A stretch of 64,000 nt of DNA from Marinomonas posidonica_A (GCF_043643765.1 NZ_JBHZSP010000001.1:248001-312000), one strand, 5' to 3'. Counted from the first letter of the stretch, positions 8,413-15,341 are shown. The notes: a model not told the origin generated them from the sequence alone. Made by a program: numbers and translations.

Positions 8413-8440
8413 AAAAACCCACCTTTGAGGTGGGTTTTTT
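8413..8440 (+). terminator. Rho-independent terminator after the CMD fragment
   Basis: Perfect stem AAAACCCACC / GGTGGGTTTT, loop TTTGA, then a T tract. It now terminates the monooxygenase transcript. Confidence 0.87.
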
Positions 8441-8495
8441 TATGCTCATTTAACACTGCCTCAAAGTCACTTTCATAGAAAATTGAGGAGATGTT

Positions 8496-9035
8496 ATGAA
8501 CAAAGTCGCCGTATTTGGCAAACCCGGTAGCGGGAAATCTACCTTAAGCAAAGCCTTAGCCGAGAAAACGGGCTTGCCACTATATCAATTGGACAATTTA
8601 GTCTATCAGGCCAATGGCGATTTGGTGCCACGAGAAATCTATGATCAAGCGCACGCAGACATCGTCTCGTCTGAGGTTTGGATCATAGATGGCTTTGGGC
8701 CAATCGGTTCGTTTTACCAAAGATTGGCAGCGGCAGAGACCTTGATCTATGTGGATCTAGCGTATGCAACCAGCTACTGGTTGGTGACCAAACGCTTGCT
8801 CAAAGGATTGTTTGTTAAGCCAGAAGGTTGGCCTGAAGGCAGTTCTATCATCAAAGGCAGTTGGCAAAGTTATAAAACCTTAAGACTCTGTCCAATGTTT
8901 TGGAACCAAGATTTCCATGACAAACTACAGGCTTATTCAGCAGATAAGCAAGTGTATGTGATCAAAACCATGGCGGAACTGAAGCAGTTTGTGAAACATT
9001 ACGATAAATTGAATTCTAGGATAAGCTTAAAATAA
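8496..9035 (+). CDS. P-loop kinase-like protein (adenylate-kinase / DNA topology modulation FlaR-like)
   Basis: 179 residues with Walker A FGKPGSGKST (residues 7-16), LPLYQLDNLVYQ, and WIIDGFGP as the Walker B-like strand with the base-binding region. A lid-like segment with aromatic residues follows. This matches the small shikimate/adenylate-kinase-like proteins annotated as FlaR or 'topology modulation protein', whose true substrate is not established. AGGAGA precedes ATG 8496. The next gene (Rof-like) starts right at its stop and was probably once overlapped by it. Confidence 0.82.
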   Translation: MNKVAVFGKPGSGKSTLSKALAEKTGLPLYQLDNLVYQANGDLVPREIYDQAHADIVSSEVWIIDGFGPIGSFYQRLAAAETLIYVDLAYATSYWLVTKRLLKGLFVKPEGWPEGSSIIKGSWQSYKTLRLCPMFWNQDFHDKLQAYSADKQVYVIKTMAELKQFVKHYDKLNSRISLK

Positions 9036-9090
9036 CCCAAGCGATGAACTTAGCGACGACATAGAAATCGTCTGTCTGTTTCACTATCTA

Positions 9091-9315
9091 GTGGCATTGA
9101 CCTTGAAAACAGGCGAAGTGATCACTGGCAAAGCTTTAGACACCAAACGTAATGCGACCAGAGAAGAGTGCATCGAGATAGAGCAAGATCACAAAGCCGT
9201 GTTGGTTGTCTTAGACTCAATCGCCAAACTCAACATCCTCGTCGACAACCCGAATTTTGACCAAGTGGTGTTTAAGAGAGTGGGGGGGCGAAGTTTGTGG
9301 TGCCTAAAATACTAA
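9091..9315 (+). CDS. rof: Rof-like Rho-binding antiterminator, 5' end degraded
   Basis: Matches the Rof/YaeO family, which binds Rho and blocks termination: LTLKTGEVITGKALDTKRNA, then TREECIEIE and VLVVLDSIAKLN. Family homology begins before the first usable start codon. In-frame codons from 9034 read NPSDELSDDIEIVCLFHYLV, equivalent to the usual N-terminal strand, but with no ATG, GTG or TTG. The GTG at 9091 is the first standard start and would drop about 20 residues including the first beta strand. The sequence AAAATAACCC at 9029-9038 would become a stop/start overlap (ATGA) if one G were restored, so a 1-base loss is likely. The tail after FKRVGG follows a run of seven Gs and is not family-like. 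Confidence 0.6.
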   Translation: MALTLKTGEVITGKALDTKRNATREECIEIEQDHKAVLVVLDSIAKLNILVDNPNFDQVVFKRVGGRSLWCLKY

Positions 9316-9344
9316 GCCCACACAGGTGGCGTGGGCTTAGTTGT
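9313..9344. terminator. Bidirectional terminator between convergent genes
   Basis: Arms TAAGCCCAC (9313-9321) and GTGGGCTTA (9331-9339), followed by a T-rich tail on the plus strand. It separates the Rof-like gene from the convergent NAD(P)-binding gene. Confidence 0.8.
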
Positions 9345-9361
9345 TTTAACACTCTGCGGTA

Positions 9362-9997
9362 TTAAGCAGTGGCAACAAAAGGCGCCTTGTGAACCCATTC
9401 ATCACTTTGTACTTGGTCAAGCATAAACTTAGCAAGATCAGGCAGGGTGATTTTACCTCCTGGCATTTTTTGATCATCCGCAATAACTTGGCCTGTGGCT
9501 GGTTTTTTCAGAATTAAATTTGCACGAACGCTCACCCAATCTATGTCTTTTTCATTTAACAAGATTTGCAATTCGGCCTTTTTGGCGTCCTTCATGTGCT
9601 TTAAAAAAATGCCCACAATGCTACTTAAAAAGCGACGTTTAAAGCCAACATACTCATTTGGAAGAATCGTACCAGAACCGTTTATACTGATCAGTTTTTT
9701 AACGCCTGTAAGCTTCGTTGCGTCCACTAAAATCTTCGTAATATTAAGAAAGGCTTCATATTGATCAGACCCTTTCACACCACCAGCCGCATTCACAACA
9801 GCACAACATCCTGCTAATGTTTCGGCCACTTTTTCGGCGTCCTCTAAACTGCCTTGTATGATATTGACCTTGTCACTTGTGGTGGTTAACTTGGCAGGGT
9901 TTCTTACTAAGATGTTGACCTCATAGCCTTCATCCATTGCTTGTTGTAAAACGGCTCGCCCAACAAACCCAGTCGCACCTAAAATGGCAATTTTCAT
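9362..9997 (-). CDS. NAD(P)-binding atypical short-chain dehydrogenase / NmrA-like epimerase family protein
   Basis: 211 residues from ATG 9997 (GGAG upstream), beginning MKIAILGATGFVGRAVLQQA with the GxxGxxG Rossmann motif. It has VNILVRNPAKL for the cofactor-specificity loop and VVNAAGGVKGSDQYEAF, with ISINGSGTILPN further on. This is the atypical SDR a5-like group (COG2910/YwnB-like), usually NADP-binding and linked to redox or electrophile stress. It lacks a clear YxxxK, as is common in this group. A perfect inverted repeat, likely an operator, lies 58 bp upstream of the start. Confidence 0.86.
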   Translation of the reverse strand: MKIAILGATGFVGRAVLQQAMDEGYEVNILVRNPAKLTTTSDKVNIIQGSLEDAEKVAETLAGCCAVVNAAGGVKGSDQYEAFLNITKILVDATKLTGVKKLISINGSGTILPNEYVGFKRRFLSSIVGIFLKHMKDAKKAELQILLNEKDIDWVSVRANLILKKPATGQVIADDQKMPGGKITLPDLAKFMLDQVQSDEWVHKAPFVATA

Positions 9998-10054
9998 ACT
10001 TTGCTCCAATTCGAATAATTCATTCTTTAATATCAAGCATCATAATAAACAATA

Positions 10055-10073
10055 TACTTACCTTGAGTAAGTA
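10055..10073. promoter_or_regulatory. Inverted-repeat operator candidate upstream of the NAD(P)-binding gene
   Basis: Perfect arms TACTTAC (10055-10061) and GTAAGTA (10067-10073) with a 5-bp centre. This spacing and sequence resemble sites of HxlR-type redox regulators, which commonly sit beside genes of this SDR group. No HxlR gene is present in the window. Confidence 0.5.
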
Positions 10074-10198
10074 CTGATAAAAAGGTAAGTGTTGATAAAA
10101 AATCAAATAGAGAAAATTTTCTAACGAAAAAGAGGGTGCTAGCTTATGAGTGTCGGTGAGCAAAGAGAGCGGATTAGATGGTTTTGTTCGTGAGTGAT

Positions 10199-10804
10199 TC
10201 ATACCGAAGCATTCTTCTCGAACCCATAGTAGTGATTTTTCCCTTCATCCGTATATTCGTCAACCAAGCTTAATCCATGTTGACGAAGAATATCTATATA
10301 CACCGGCCTACCAAGTGACTTAGATTTTCTTCCGGTCAAAGAATCATCCCATTCACAGGTTTGGTAGGGAGAGCTAAACAATAGCTTGCCTCTATCCTTA
10401 AGAGCACGAGCTATTTTCTGAAGAACCCTGTTTTGATCTTCCTCTGACAGCAGAAAAATGAACCCAACGGAAAGAATACCATCGTATTTTCTGTCGTAGA
10501 ACGAAGATTTCTCAGCCGCTTCGCATGCTGCCGACGACACATTAGGAAATCTTTTTCGGTACTCCTGTATCAGGGTTCTGGAAGCATCGATACCATGAAG
10601 TTTGGCTCCCTTGTCGATCAGACATTGGGTGTATGGACCGCCAAAGCCGCAGCCAACATCTAAAACCGATTGCTCAGGTTGTAGAAAATGACTCCAATTT
10701 TCTACAGTTGCTGCACCGATATCAGCACTTCTCATGGACACAAACTCATTTGCGACGGCTTCCCAGCCATTAGAGAAATCTTTGTGATTGGTTGGAGTGG
10801 TCAT
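10199..10804 (-). CDS. Class I SAM-dependent methyltransferase
   Basis: 201 residues with motif I VLDVGCGFGGPYTQ, the acidic post-I residue (GIDAS), motif II region YDGILSVGFIFLL and a typical C-terminal half. The substrate is unknown. It starts 26 bp from the left end of the IS4-family element, so its native promoter may have been displaced by the insertion. No partner gene is adjacent; the 200 bp downstream hold no convincing gene. Confidence 0.85.
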   Translation of the reverse strand: MTTPTNHKDFSNGWEAVANEFVSMRSADIGAATVENWSHFLQPEQSVLDVGCGFGGPYTQCLIDKGAKLHGIDASRTLIQEYRKRFPNVSSAACEAAEKSSFYDRKYDGILSVGFIFLLSEEDQNRVLQKIARALKDRGKLLFSSPYQTCEWDDSLTGRKSKSLGRPVYIDILRQHGLSLVDEYTDEGKNHYYGFEKNASV

Positions 10805-10829
10805 AGTGCTCTCTGGAATTAAAGGGGGT

Positions 10830-10855
10830 CAGAGTCTGAGGGATCCCCACGAATT
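10830..10855 (+). repeat. Left terminal inverted repeat of the IS4-family element
   Basis: CAGAGTCTGAGGG followed by ATCCCCACGAATT, the exact reverse complement of 12143-12168. Confidence 0.9.
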
Positions 10856-10948
10856 ATCAATAAATAACAATAAGTTAGAGCCTATAAGGAACATTCATGG
10901 CTTTTGGTGATCAATAATTTCGCCAAAAACAACTAAACACCTAGAGCC

Positions 10949-12142
10949 ATGAACGCGACGACTATTCTGAACAAAATCATCCCCATTGTCAGCCCAAATA
11001 TGCATAAAACTCGACGACAAGCTTTGATTGCTTGCCTTCAAAGTCTTACACAAGGCAATCTCTGTACCGTGACTAACATTGGTCGTGGTATTCGATCCAA
11101 TGCTTATGAGAAGCATCGCATAAAACGCTCAGATCGATTGCTATCAAACCCAAACCTGCAACGTGAATCACTCTCTATCTATGCTTACATGTGTCATCTT
11201 TTTACGACGAGCAAAAATCCTATCATTAGTGTCGATTGGTCTGACTTAGACGCAAGAAAACAACACTTCCTAATCAGAGCAACAATGGCATTTGACGGTC
11301 GTCCGTTAACCCTTTATGAAGAAGTTCATGACATAAAGACAAAAGAGAAACGATCTACACATAAGCGGTTTTTATCTACACTTAAAGCCTTATTACCTAA
11401 AAAATCTAAGCCGATCATTGTGACGGATGCGGGTTTTAAAACGCCATGGATTGATCTGGTGAAAGAAATGGAGTGGGATTATGTTGGGCGTGTTCGTCGG
11501 CCTCGTAAGTTCTACAATGACCAAGACCAATCATGGCAATGCATCTCAACCTTATTCCCTCAGGCGAGCAACCAACCCAAGACACTAACATTAGCGTTAA
11601 GACAATCAGACCCTCAACTAAGCAGGCTGGTTTTATACAAAGGAAAGCCAAAGGGCCGACACTCGTTAAATCGAGATGGCTCAACAAAGTTATCTAAAAC
11701 ATCTTTAACAGCGGCCAATGGGGCAAAAGAGCCATGGTTACTGGTCTCATCATTACCAAAAGGTCGTTCGTTTGCGAAAAAGTGTGTTCAGGTTTATCAA
11801 ACCAGAATGCAGATTGAAGAAAGCTTTAGGGACATGAAAAGTACAAAATTCGGAATGGGATTTGAACACAATGGTACCTACAAGTTAAAGCGTATGAACC
11901 TTCTTGTTATGATGACAACATTGGTTGAAATGGTATTCGTTGTGCTAGGTAAAGTGGTAGAGCAAGCAGGTTTGTCACACCGGTTTCAGAGTAATAGTAT
12001 CCGTCATAAACGAGTTTTATCCTTTTCATATTTAGGAAAGCGAGCCATATCAGTAAGCTTAAAAATCACCGCGAAACAATGGCGGGAAGGAGTCACGAAA
12101 TGCGTAAAAACACTACGCGAAGCATCGAGTATTTTGACATGA
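10949..12142 (+). CDS. IS4-family (IS10 group) DDE transposase
   Basis: 397 residues, full length for the IS10 group (IS10 is ~402). Catalytic triad candidates: Asp96 in IISVDWSDLD, Asp160 in IIVTDAGFKTPW and Glu290 in the signature Y-x2-R-x3-E-x6-K (Y283, R286, E290, K297; QTRMQIEESFRDMK). The N-terminal IKRSDRLLSNPNLQRESLS is very like IS10 transposase. The frame is intact with no stops, so it may be active. The stop codon overlaps the edge of the right inverted repeat. Confidence 0.93.
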   Translation: MNATTILNKIIPIVSPNMHKTRRQALIACLQSLTQGNLCTVTNIGRGIRSNAYEKHRIKRSDRLLSNPNLQRESLSIYAYMCHLFTTSKNPIISVDWSDLDARKQHFLIRATMAFDGRPLTLYEEVHDIKTKEKRSTHKRFLSTLKALLPKKSKPIIVTDAGFKTPWIDLVKEMEWDYVGRVRRPRKFYNDQDQSWQCISTLFPQASNQPKTLTLALRQSDPQLSRLVLYKGKPKGRHSLNRDGSTKLSKTSLTAANGAKEPWLLVSSLPKGRSFAKKCVQVYQTRMQIEESFRDMKSTKFGMGFEHNGTYKLKRMNLLVMMTTLVEMVFVVLGKVVEQAGLSHRFQSNSIRHKRVLSFSYLGKRAISVSLKITAKQWREGVTKCVKTLREASSILT

Positions 12143-12168
12143 AATTCGTGGGGATCCCTCAGACTCTG
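12143..12168 (-). repeat. Right terminal inverted repeat of the IS4-family element
   Basis: Reverse complement of 10830-10855. Confidence 0.9.
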
Positions 12169-12181
12169 AAAATCCTCAAGT

Positions 12182-12244
12182 CAGCCTCCGAGCCTGTGTT
12201 CAGCTATGCTGAATGGTGCTCAAACCATCACAAACTGGAGGCTG
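12182..12244 (+). promoter_or_regulatory. Structured leader that hides the transposase ribosome-binding site
   Basis: Outer stem CAGCCTCC (12182-12189) pairs with GGAGGCTG (12237-12244), which contains the GGAGG Shine-Dalgarno of the transposase starting at 12247. Inside lie two further hairpins, CAGC-TAT-GCTG (12201-12211) and ATGGT (12213-12217) with ACCAT. Translation would be weak unless the structure opens. Confidence 0.6.
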
Positions 12245-12246
12245 TT

Positions 12247-13257
12247 ATGTCACTTTACTGCGGTATTGATTTACATTCAAATAATCATGTTGTGGTTGTA
12301 ATTGATGAAGAGGATAAGAAGGTTGTGGATAAGCGCATCGACAATAATTTAGACGCCACTATTGAATTACTTGCTCCTTTCAAAGAGCAAATAAAAGCCG
12401 TTGCCATTGAATCAACATTTAATTGGTATTGGCTCGTTGACGGCCTAATTGAAAAGGACTACCAAGTTGAGCTGGTTAACACGGCCGCCGTAAAACAATA
12501 CGACGGATTAAAATACAGTGATGATCATCAAGATGCGTTTCATTTAGCCCATTTGATGCGATTAGGCATCTTGCCAACTGGCCATATTTACCCACCAGAA
12601 TTCAGACAAGTACGTGATTTATTACGTCGTAGAAGACAATTAGTTAAACAGGCATCTAGTCATATGGTGAGCATTCAAAATCAAATATGGCGCTCATTAG
12701 GGTATCGAGTCAGTTGTGCAGATATACGTAAAGCTTCTTTTATACTGCCTTTTAAAATAGGCAGTTTTTTATATCACTCTGCTCATAGCAATCTCATGAT
12801 GCTCAAAGCCTTAGATTTACAAATAGACCTTATAGAACAACAAACACTGAGTGCAGTGAAGCTCAAAGACGAATTCAAACTACTGACCAGTGTCACAGGT
12901 ATTGGTCCTATTTTAGGGTTAACTATCATGCTGGAAACAGGCGATATCAATCGGTTTTCTGCGGCTGGTAATTATGCATCCTATTGTCGCTGTGTTAACA
13001 GTATTCGAGAAAGCAACGGCAAAAAGAAAGGCACAGGCAATCGTAAAGCGGGCAATAAATATTTATCATGGGCTTTTTCCGAAGCGGCACACTTTCTAGT
13101 TCGATTTGATAAAAAAGCAAAGCGTTTTTATGAACGGAAAAAGCAAAAACGCAATGGTATTGTGGCCATAAGAGCCATTGCACATAAACTCGCAAGAGCG
13201 GTATTTCATATGTTAAAAAATATGCAGACGTTCGATATTGATCGTGTGTTTAGCTAG
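12247..13257 (+). CDS. IS110-family DEDD recombinase (IS1111-like)
   Basis: 336 residues from ATG 12247 (GGAGG just upstream). The frame is open further upstream, but the family N-terminus is YCGIDLHSNNHVVVVID. The RuvC-like DEDD residues are Asp8, Glu55 (AIESTFNWYW) and Asp93/Asp96 (SDDHQDAFHLA). The C-terminal Tnp domain has TSVTGIGPILGLTIMLETG, and the serine-bearing region NSIRESNGKKKG precedes GNRKAGNKYLSWAF. IS110-family enzymes use a bridge RNA to choose donor and target; in the IS1111 group this RNA comes from the 3' non-coding end. The gene appears intact. Confidence 0.9.
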   Translation: MSLYCGIDLHSNNHVVVVIDEEDKKVVDKRIDNNLDATIELLAPFKEQIKAVAIESTFNWYWLVDGLIEKDYQVELVNTAAVKQYDGLKYSDDHQDAFHLAHLMRLGILPTGHIYPPEFRQVRDLLRRRRQLVKQASSHMVSIQNQIWRSLGYRVSCADIRKASFILPFKIGSFLYHSAHSNLMMLKALDLQIDLIEQQTLSAVKLKDEFKLLTSVTGIGPILGLTIMLETGDINRFSAAGNYASYCRCVNSIRESNGKKKGTGNRKAGNKYLSWAFSEAAHFLVRFDKKAKRFYERKKQKRNGIVAIRAIAHKLARAVFHMLKNMQTFDIDRVFS

Positions 13258-13379
13258 TTTTCCGGTGTCATTCAGCCAGTAATGGGGGTTGGATAATAAG
13301 CCAGTGTTCCTCTGAATGGAGGGTGATATCGGATCTATTTTATTCGCCTGCATGTTAAGCCATTTCGGGTCTGGAAGGT

Positions 13380-13645
13380 GAAAACCTAGCCACCAACTCT
13401 GTGCGTTTATCGCATTGGATAACATGGGGAACTGACGTTTTTGTGGCGCACTAAAGTGCGTGGGAATTTGGCTTTAATTGGCCAAGGACTAGATCCAGAT
13501 GGGTGACTGTTGCGGATAATTTATCCAGCACAACCAATAGAAAAACACATTCGCGAATGAAGTCCGGAGCACGCCATAAAGAACATAACGAATTATGTTT
13601 GCATAAAGCGATCCGAACTCTATCGCACCATTGACACCGGCTGAC
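13380..13645 (+). ncRNA. Candidate bridge-RNA region of the IS1111-like element
   Basis: The ~415 bp between the transposase stop and the first attC have no credible gene but an unusual density of hairpins. They are CGCACT-AA-AGTGCG (13447-13460), TTGGC...GCCAA (13468-13485), GGATAA-T-TTATCC (13514-13526), CATTCGCGAATG (13548-13559) and CATAA-CGAA-TTATG (13584-13597). In IS1111-group elements the target/donor guide RNA is encoded in this position. Boundaries and strand are not determinable by eye; the plus strand is assumed because the transposase is on it. Confidence 0.4.
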
Positions 13646-13673
13646 CCTAATTATTAATCTACAATTTTCATAT

Positions 13674-13731
13674 GTCTAACGCTTCCAGCAGCGGCGCGTT
13701 TACACGTCCGACTGGCTGACCTTGTTAGGGC
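13674..13731 (-). other. Integron attC site (short, 58 bp)
   Basis: On the minus strand it begins CCCTAACAAG and ends GCGTTAGAC, so it carries the conserved core GTTRRRY and its inverted partner. Between them CCAGTCGGACG...TAAA...CGCCGCTGCTGG forms an imperfect hairpin. The stop codon of the Panacea gene (13700-13702) lies within it, as is usual for cassette genes. Confidence 0.75.
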
Positions 13732-14191
13732 TTTCTTCCTTATACCTTTGAGCGAGTGAGACCAAGTCAAATGATGAATATCTCTCTTTTGTTTTGACTG
13801 GATATGTTGAGTACACATAATCAACAAACTCGTTGAAGTACATTGATTTAGTTTTTTCGATTACAGCATTTAGAATCTTTTTCTCACGCTTATTTAAATC
13901 AAGTTCTTCCGTATCGCCTTTATATGAGATTACATATTTTGACGTTCCATACATGGTATTTTGGTGTTCAACTTTAAAGCCAAGAGCACTATGAGCTGCA
14001 TCAACCACGTCATCAACATAAGGGCCATAGTGGTTAAAAACCCATTCGATATCCGTTAGCTGTTTACCATCTAGCAACGCTGAAAACCAGTCAGCCAAAT
14101 AAACCATTTTTGTTAATCTAGCTTTAGTTATTTCTGATTTATGAGGATATTCCGAACATAGGAAAGCTATAATTTGTTGTAACTTTTTCAT
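13700..14191 (-). CDS. Panacea-domain (DUF4065, SocA-like) protein, probable antitoxin
   Basis: 163 residues: LQQIIAFLCSEYPHKSEITK, then RLTKMVYLADWFSALLDGK and the family signature IEWVFNHYGPYVDDVVDAA. Panacea proteins act as antitoxins (PanA) or ClpXP adaptors (SocA) for very diverse toxins encoded next to them. Here the gene starts 2 bp after the stop of the membrane GAF protein gene, in the same integron cassette, so the two are translated from one mRNA. The C-terminus (ESPNKVSQSDV) is encoded by attC sequence. Antitoxin function is inferred from family and context. Confidence 0.82.
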   Translation of the reverse strand: MKKLQQIIAFLCSEYPHKSEITKARLTKMVYLADWFSALLDGKQLTDIEWVFNHYGPYVDDVVDAAHSALGFKVEHQNTMYGTSKYVISYKGDTEELDLNKREKKILNAVIEKTKSMYFNEFVDYVYSTYPVKTKERYSSFDLVSLAQRYKEESPNKVSQSDV

Positions 14192-14193
14192 TT

Positions 14194-15162
14194 TTAAGCC
14201 TCCATCATTTGAAGAATATCAACTTCAACAGACATACTCTTACCCTCTCGCTTAATATTAACTTCTTTATCAAACAACAGGCTGTCTCGAACAAACTTTG
14301 AAAGTTGACCTTGATGATCTCTACAATAGTCATCAATTTTCTGCTTTAGATCATTTTCAAGAAAATTTATTTCCGTTCCTTCAAAAACAATAACGCCAGT
14401 ATGAACATCAGCGTCAATTATTGCTTTAGCATAGTACCTACAGCTCTTCATTGTTAAAGATTCAATTTTTTCTTGTTTATAGCCATATGTGTCAATAAGA
14501 TAATTAATATAGTCTTCATTAGAGCTTGAGTGAGGGCACTCGTTTTCAATGTGACTTCCATGCTCCCAAGATTTGCTTATAACACCTTGATTCAAAGGAA
14601 ATTTTTGCCTATGAACTTTTGAATAAGTTGGATTCTTAGAATACCTTTCTAAAAGATAAAATTCTTCATCATGTTCATAGTAAATTGTTACTCTAGAGTT
14701 GCTGTCAAGTTCTAGAAATTTTGACATACCTTTTAGCCAGGTTTGTACAAGTTCACCATGCAGTCCAATTATTCTCGACTTGCTCTCTTGCAATTCTTCC
14801 TGAGCTGAATTCAGTGCGTTTTTGGTATCGCTTAATTGTTCATTTGCTAGACCTAGTTCAAGCATATTTTTATTTTGCCGATCTTGGTCTTTGTACGTTC
14901 CCGTGGCTCCTAATAGGAATAGTACGCCACCAGAAATTAAGGCTGAATTAGGATTGACCAAAATTAACCAAAGACACTGCCAAAAGCCTGTAGTAGCTTG
15001 CCAATTAGTAGAAAAAACGTAATTTCCGGCAAATGCGCCACCAATTGTTAATAATACAGTCCCAATAGCGGCACATAAAATAAACAATCCCTTTCCAACC
15101 CCATCACCAAGGTTCTTGAAAAAGTCTGATTCTCCACTGAATCCGAATTTTTTGAACAACAA
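14194..15162 (-). CDS. Two-TM coiled-coil GAF-domain membrane protein, candidate toxin/effector partner of the Panacea protein
   Basis: 322 residues. The start is TTG 15162 (or the next TTG, 15159) with AAGGAG just upstream; no nearby ATG is in frame. Two transmembrane segments lie at about 27-50 and 72-90. A coiled coil at ~95-135 follows (ELGLANEQLSDTKNALNSAQ), then a GAF-like domain at ~150-300 (RVTIYYEHDEEFYLLERYSK, FPLNQGVISKSWEHG, and YAKAIIDADVHTGVIVFEG). GAF domains bind small ligands such as cyclic nucleotides. The C-terminal tail is charged. It is first in a two-gene cassette; the AT-rich 65 bp before it back to the cassette boundary probably carry its own promoter. Function unknown; toxin/effector role is inference. 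Confidence 0.75.
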   Translation of the reverse strand: MLFKKFGFSGESDFFKNLGDGVGKGLFILCAAIGTVLLTIGGAFAGNYVFSTNWQATTGFWQCLWLILVNPNSALISGGVLFLLGATGTYKDQDRQNKNMLELGLANEQLSDTKNALNSAQEELQESKSRIIGLHGELVQTWLKGMSKFLELDSNSRVTIYYEHDEEFYLLERYSKNPTYSKVHRQKFPLNQGVISKSWEHGSHIENECPHSSSNEDYINYLIDTYGYKQEKIESLTMKSCRYYAKAIIDADVHTGVIVFEGTEINFLENDLKQKIDDYCRDHQGQLSKFVRDSLLFDKEVNIKREGKSMSVEVDILQMMEA

Positions 15163-15226
15163 CTCACTCCTTATAGGTGTCTATACATACAGTACCATAG
15201 CTCAAGAATTGAAACCATTCTGAAGA

Positions 15227-15341
15227 GCCCTAACGCCCGCATAAGAGGCAGTAATACGCGGACTAAAATCCGGGCGAAGCGACAGAGCCCACGTGTTACT
15301 GCCCCAGGGAGATTGCGACCGCCTTAATGTGATTGTTAGAC
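15227..15341 (-). other. Integron attC site (long, 115 bp)
   Basis: On the minus strand it begins GTCTAACAA and ends GGGCGTTAGGGC, with core sites at 15335-15341 and 15227-15234. The inner arms match strongly: GGCAGTAA-T-ACG-C-GG (15247-15261) against CC-A-CGT-G-TTACTGCC (15289-15303), that is 13 paired bases with two single mismatches, plus an unpaired central spacer. Length and architecture resemble the long attC sites of Vibrio-type chromosomal integrons. It lies 12 bp after the stop codon of the TIR-like gene. Confidence 0.85.

Larger units (their letters stand above)
8193..8440 (+). repeat. Direct repeat copy B
   Basis: Second copy of the repeat at 6206-6450. The block from ACATCAA (8348) through the hairpin CATTCC-ATA-GGAATG (8372-8386) to TTGATGT (8394-8400) is much better conserved than the spacer at 8305-8345. 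This suggests either selection on the element or recent conversion. Confidence 0.8.
10830..12168 (+). mobile_element. IS4-family (IS10-like) insertion sequence, 1339 bp
   Basis: Bounded by 26-bp perfect inverted repeats at 10830-10855 and 12143-12168, both containing CTGAGGGATCCCCACGAATT. IS10 ends also begin CTGAGAGATCCCC. One intact transposase gene fills the element. No direct target duplication is visible: the left flank reads AAAGGGGGT and the right flank AAAATCCTC. The element directly abuts the IS110-type element, so insertion followed by rearrangement is likely. Confidence 0.88.
12173..13648 (+). mobile_element. IS110/IS1111-family element (approximate ends)
   Basis: An intact IS110-type transposase with 70-90 bp of structured leader and ~390 bp of structured non-coding 3' sequence. 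The ends are tentative. GTCAGCC occurs at 12180-12186 and, inverted, GGCTGAC at 13639-13645; taking 7 and 3 bp outside these (the IS1111 subterminal pattern) gives 12173-13648, ~1.48 kb, a normal IS1111 size. A second inverted pair, CCGGTGTCA, lies at 13262-13270 and 13632-13640. The left end may have been trimmed by the neighbouring IS4-family element. Confidence 0.5.

Noticed and set aside
10020..10202. 60-codon open frame on the minus strand between the SDR and methyltransferase genes
   Set aside because: No ribosome-binding site or recognisable domain; composition looks like AT-rich intergenic DNA and it overlaps the operator palindrome.
13213..13425. 70-codon minus-strand open frame across the transposase end
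   Set aside because: It overlaps the end of an intact transposase and lies in the structured 3' region; no homology recognised.
13673..13732. IS1111-type element inserted inside the attC site
   Set aside because: The attC at 13674-13731 looks intact from core to core, and the probable end of the element is ~25 bp outside it, so direct insertion into this attC is not supported.
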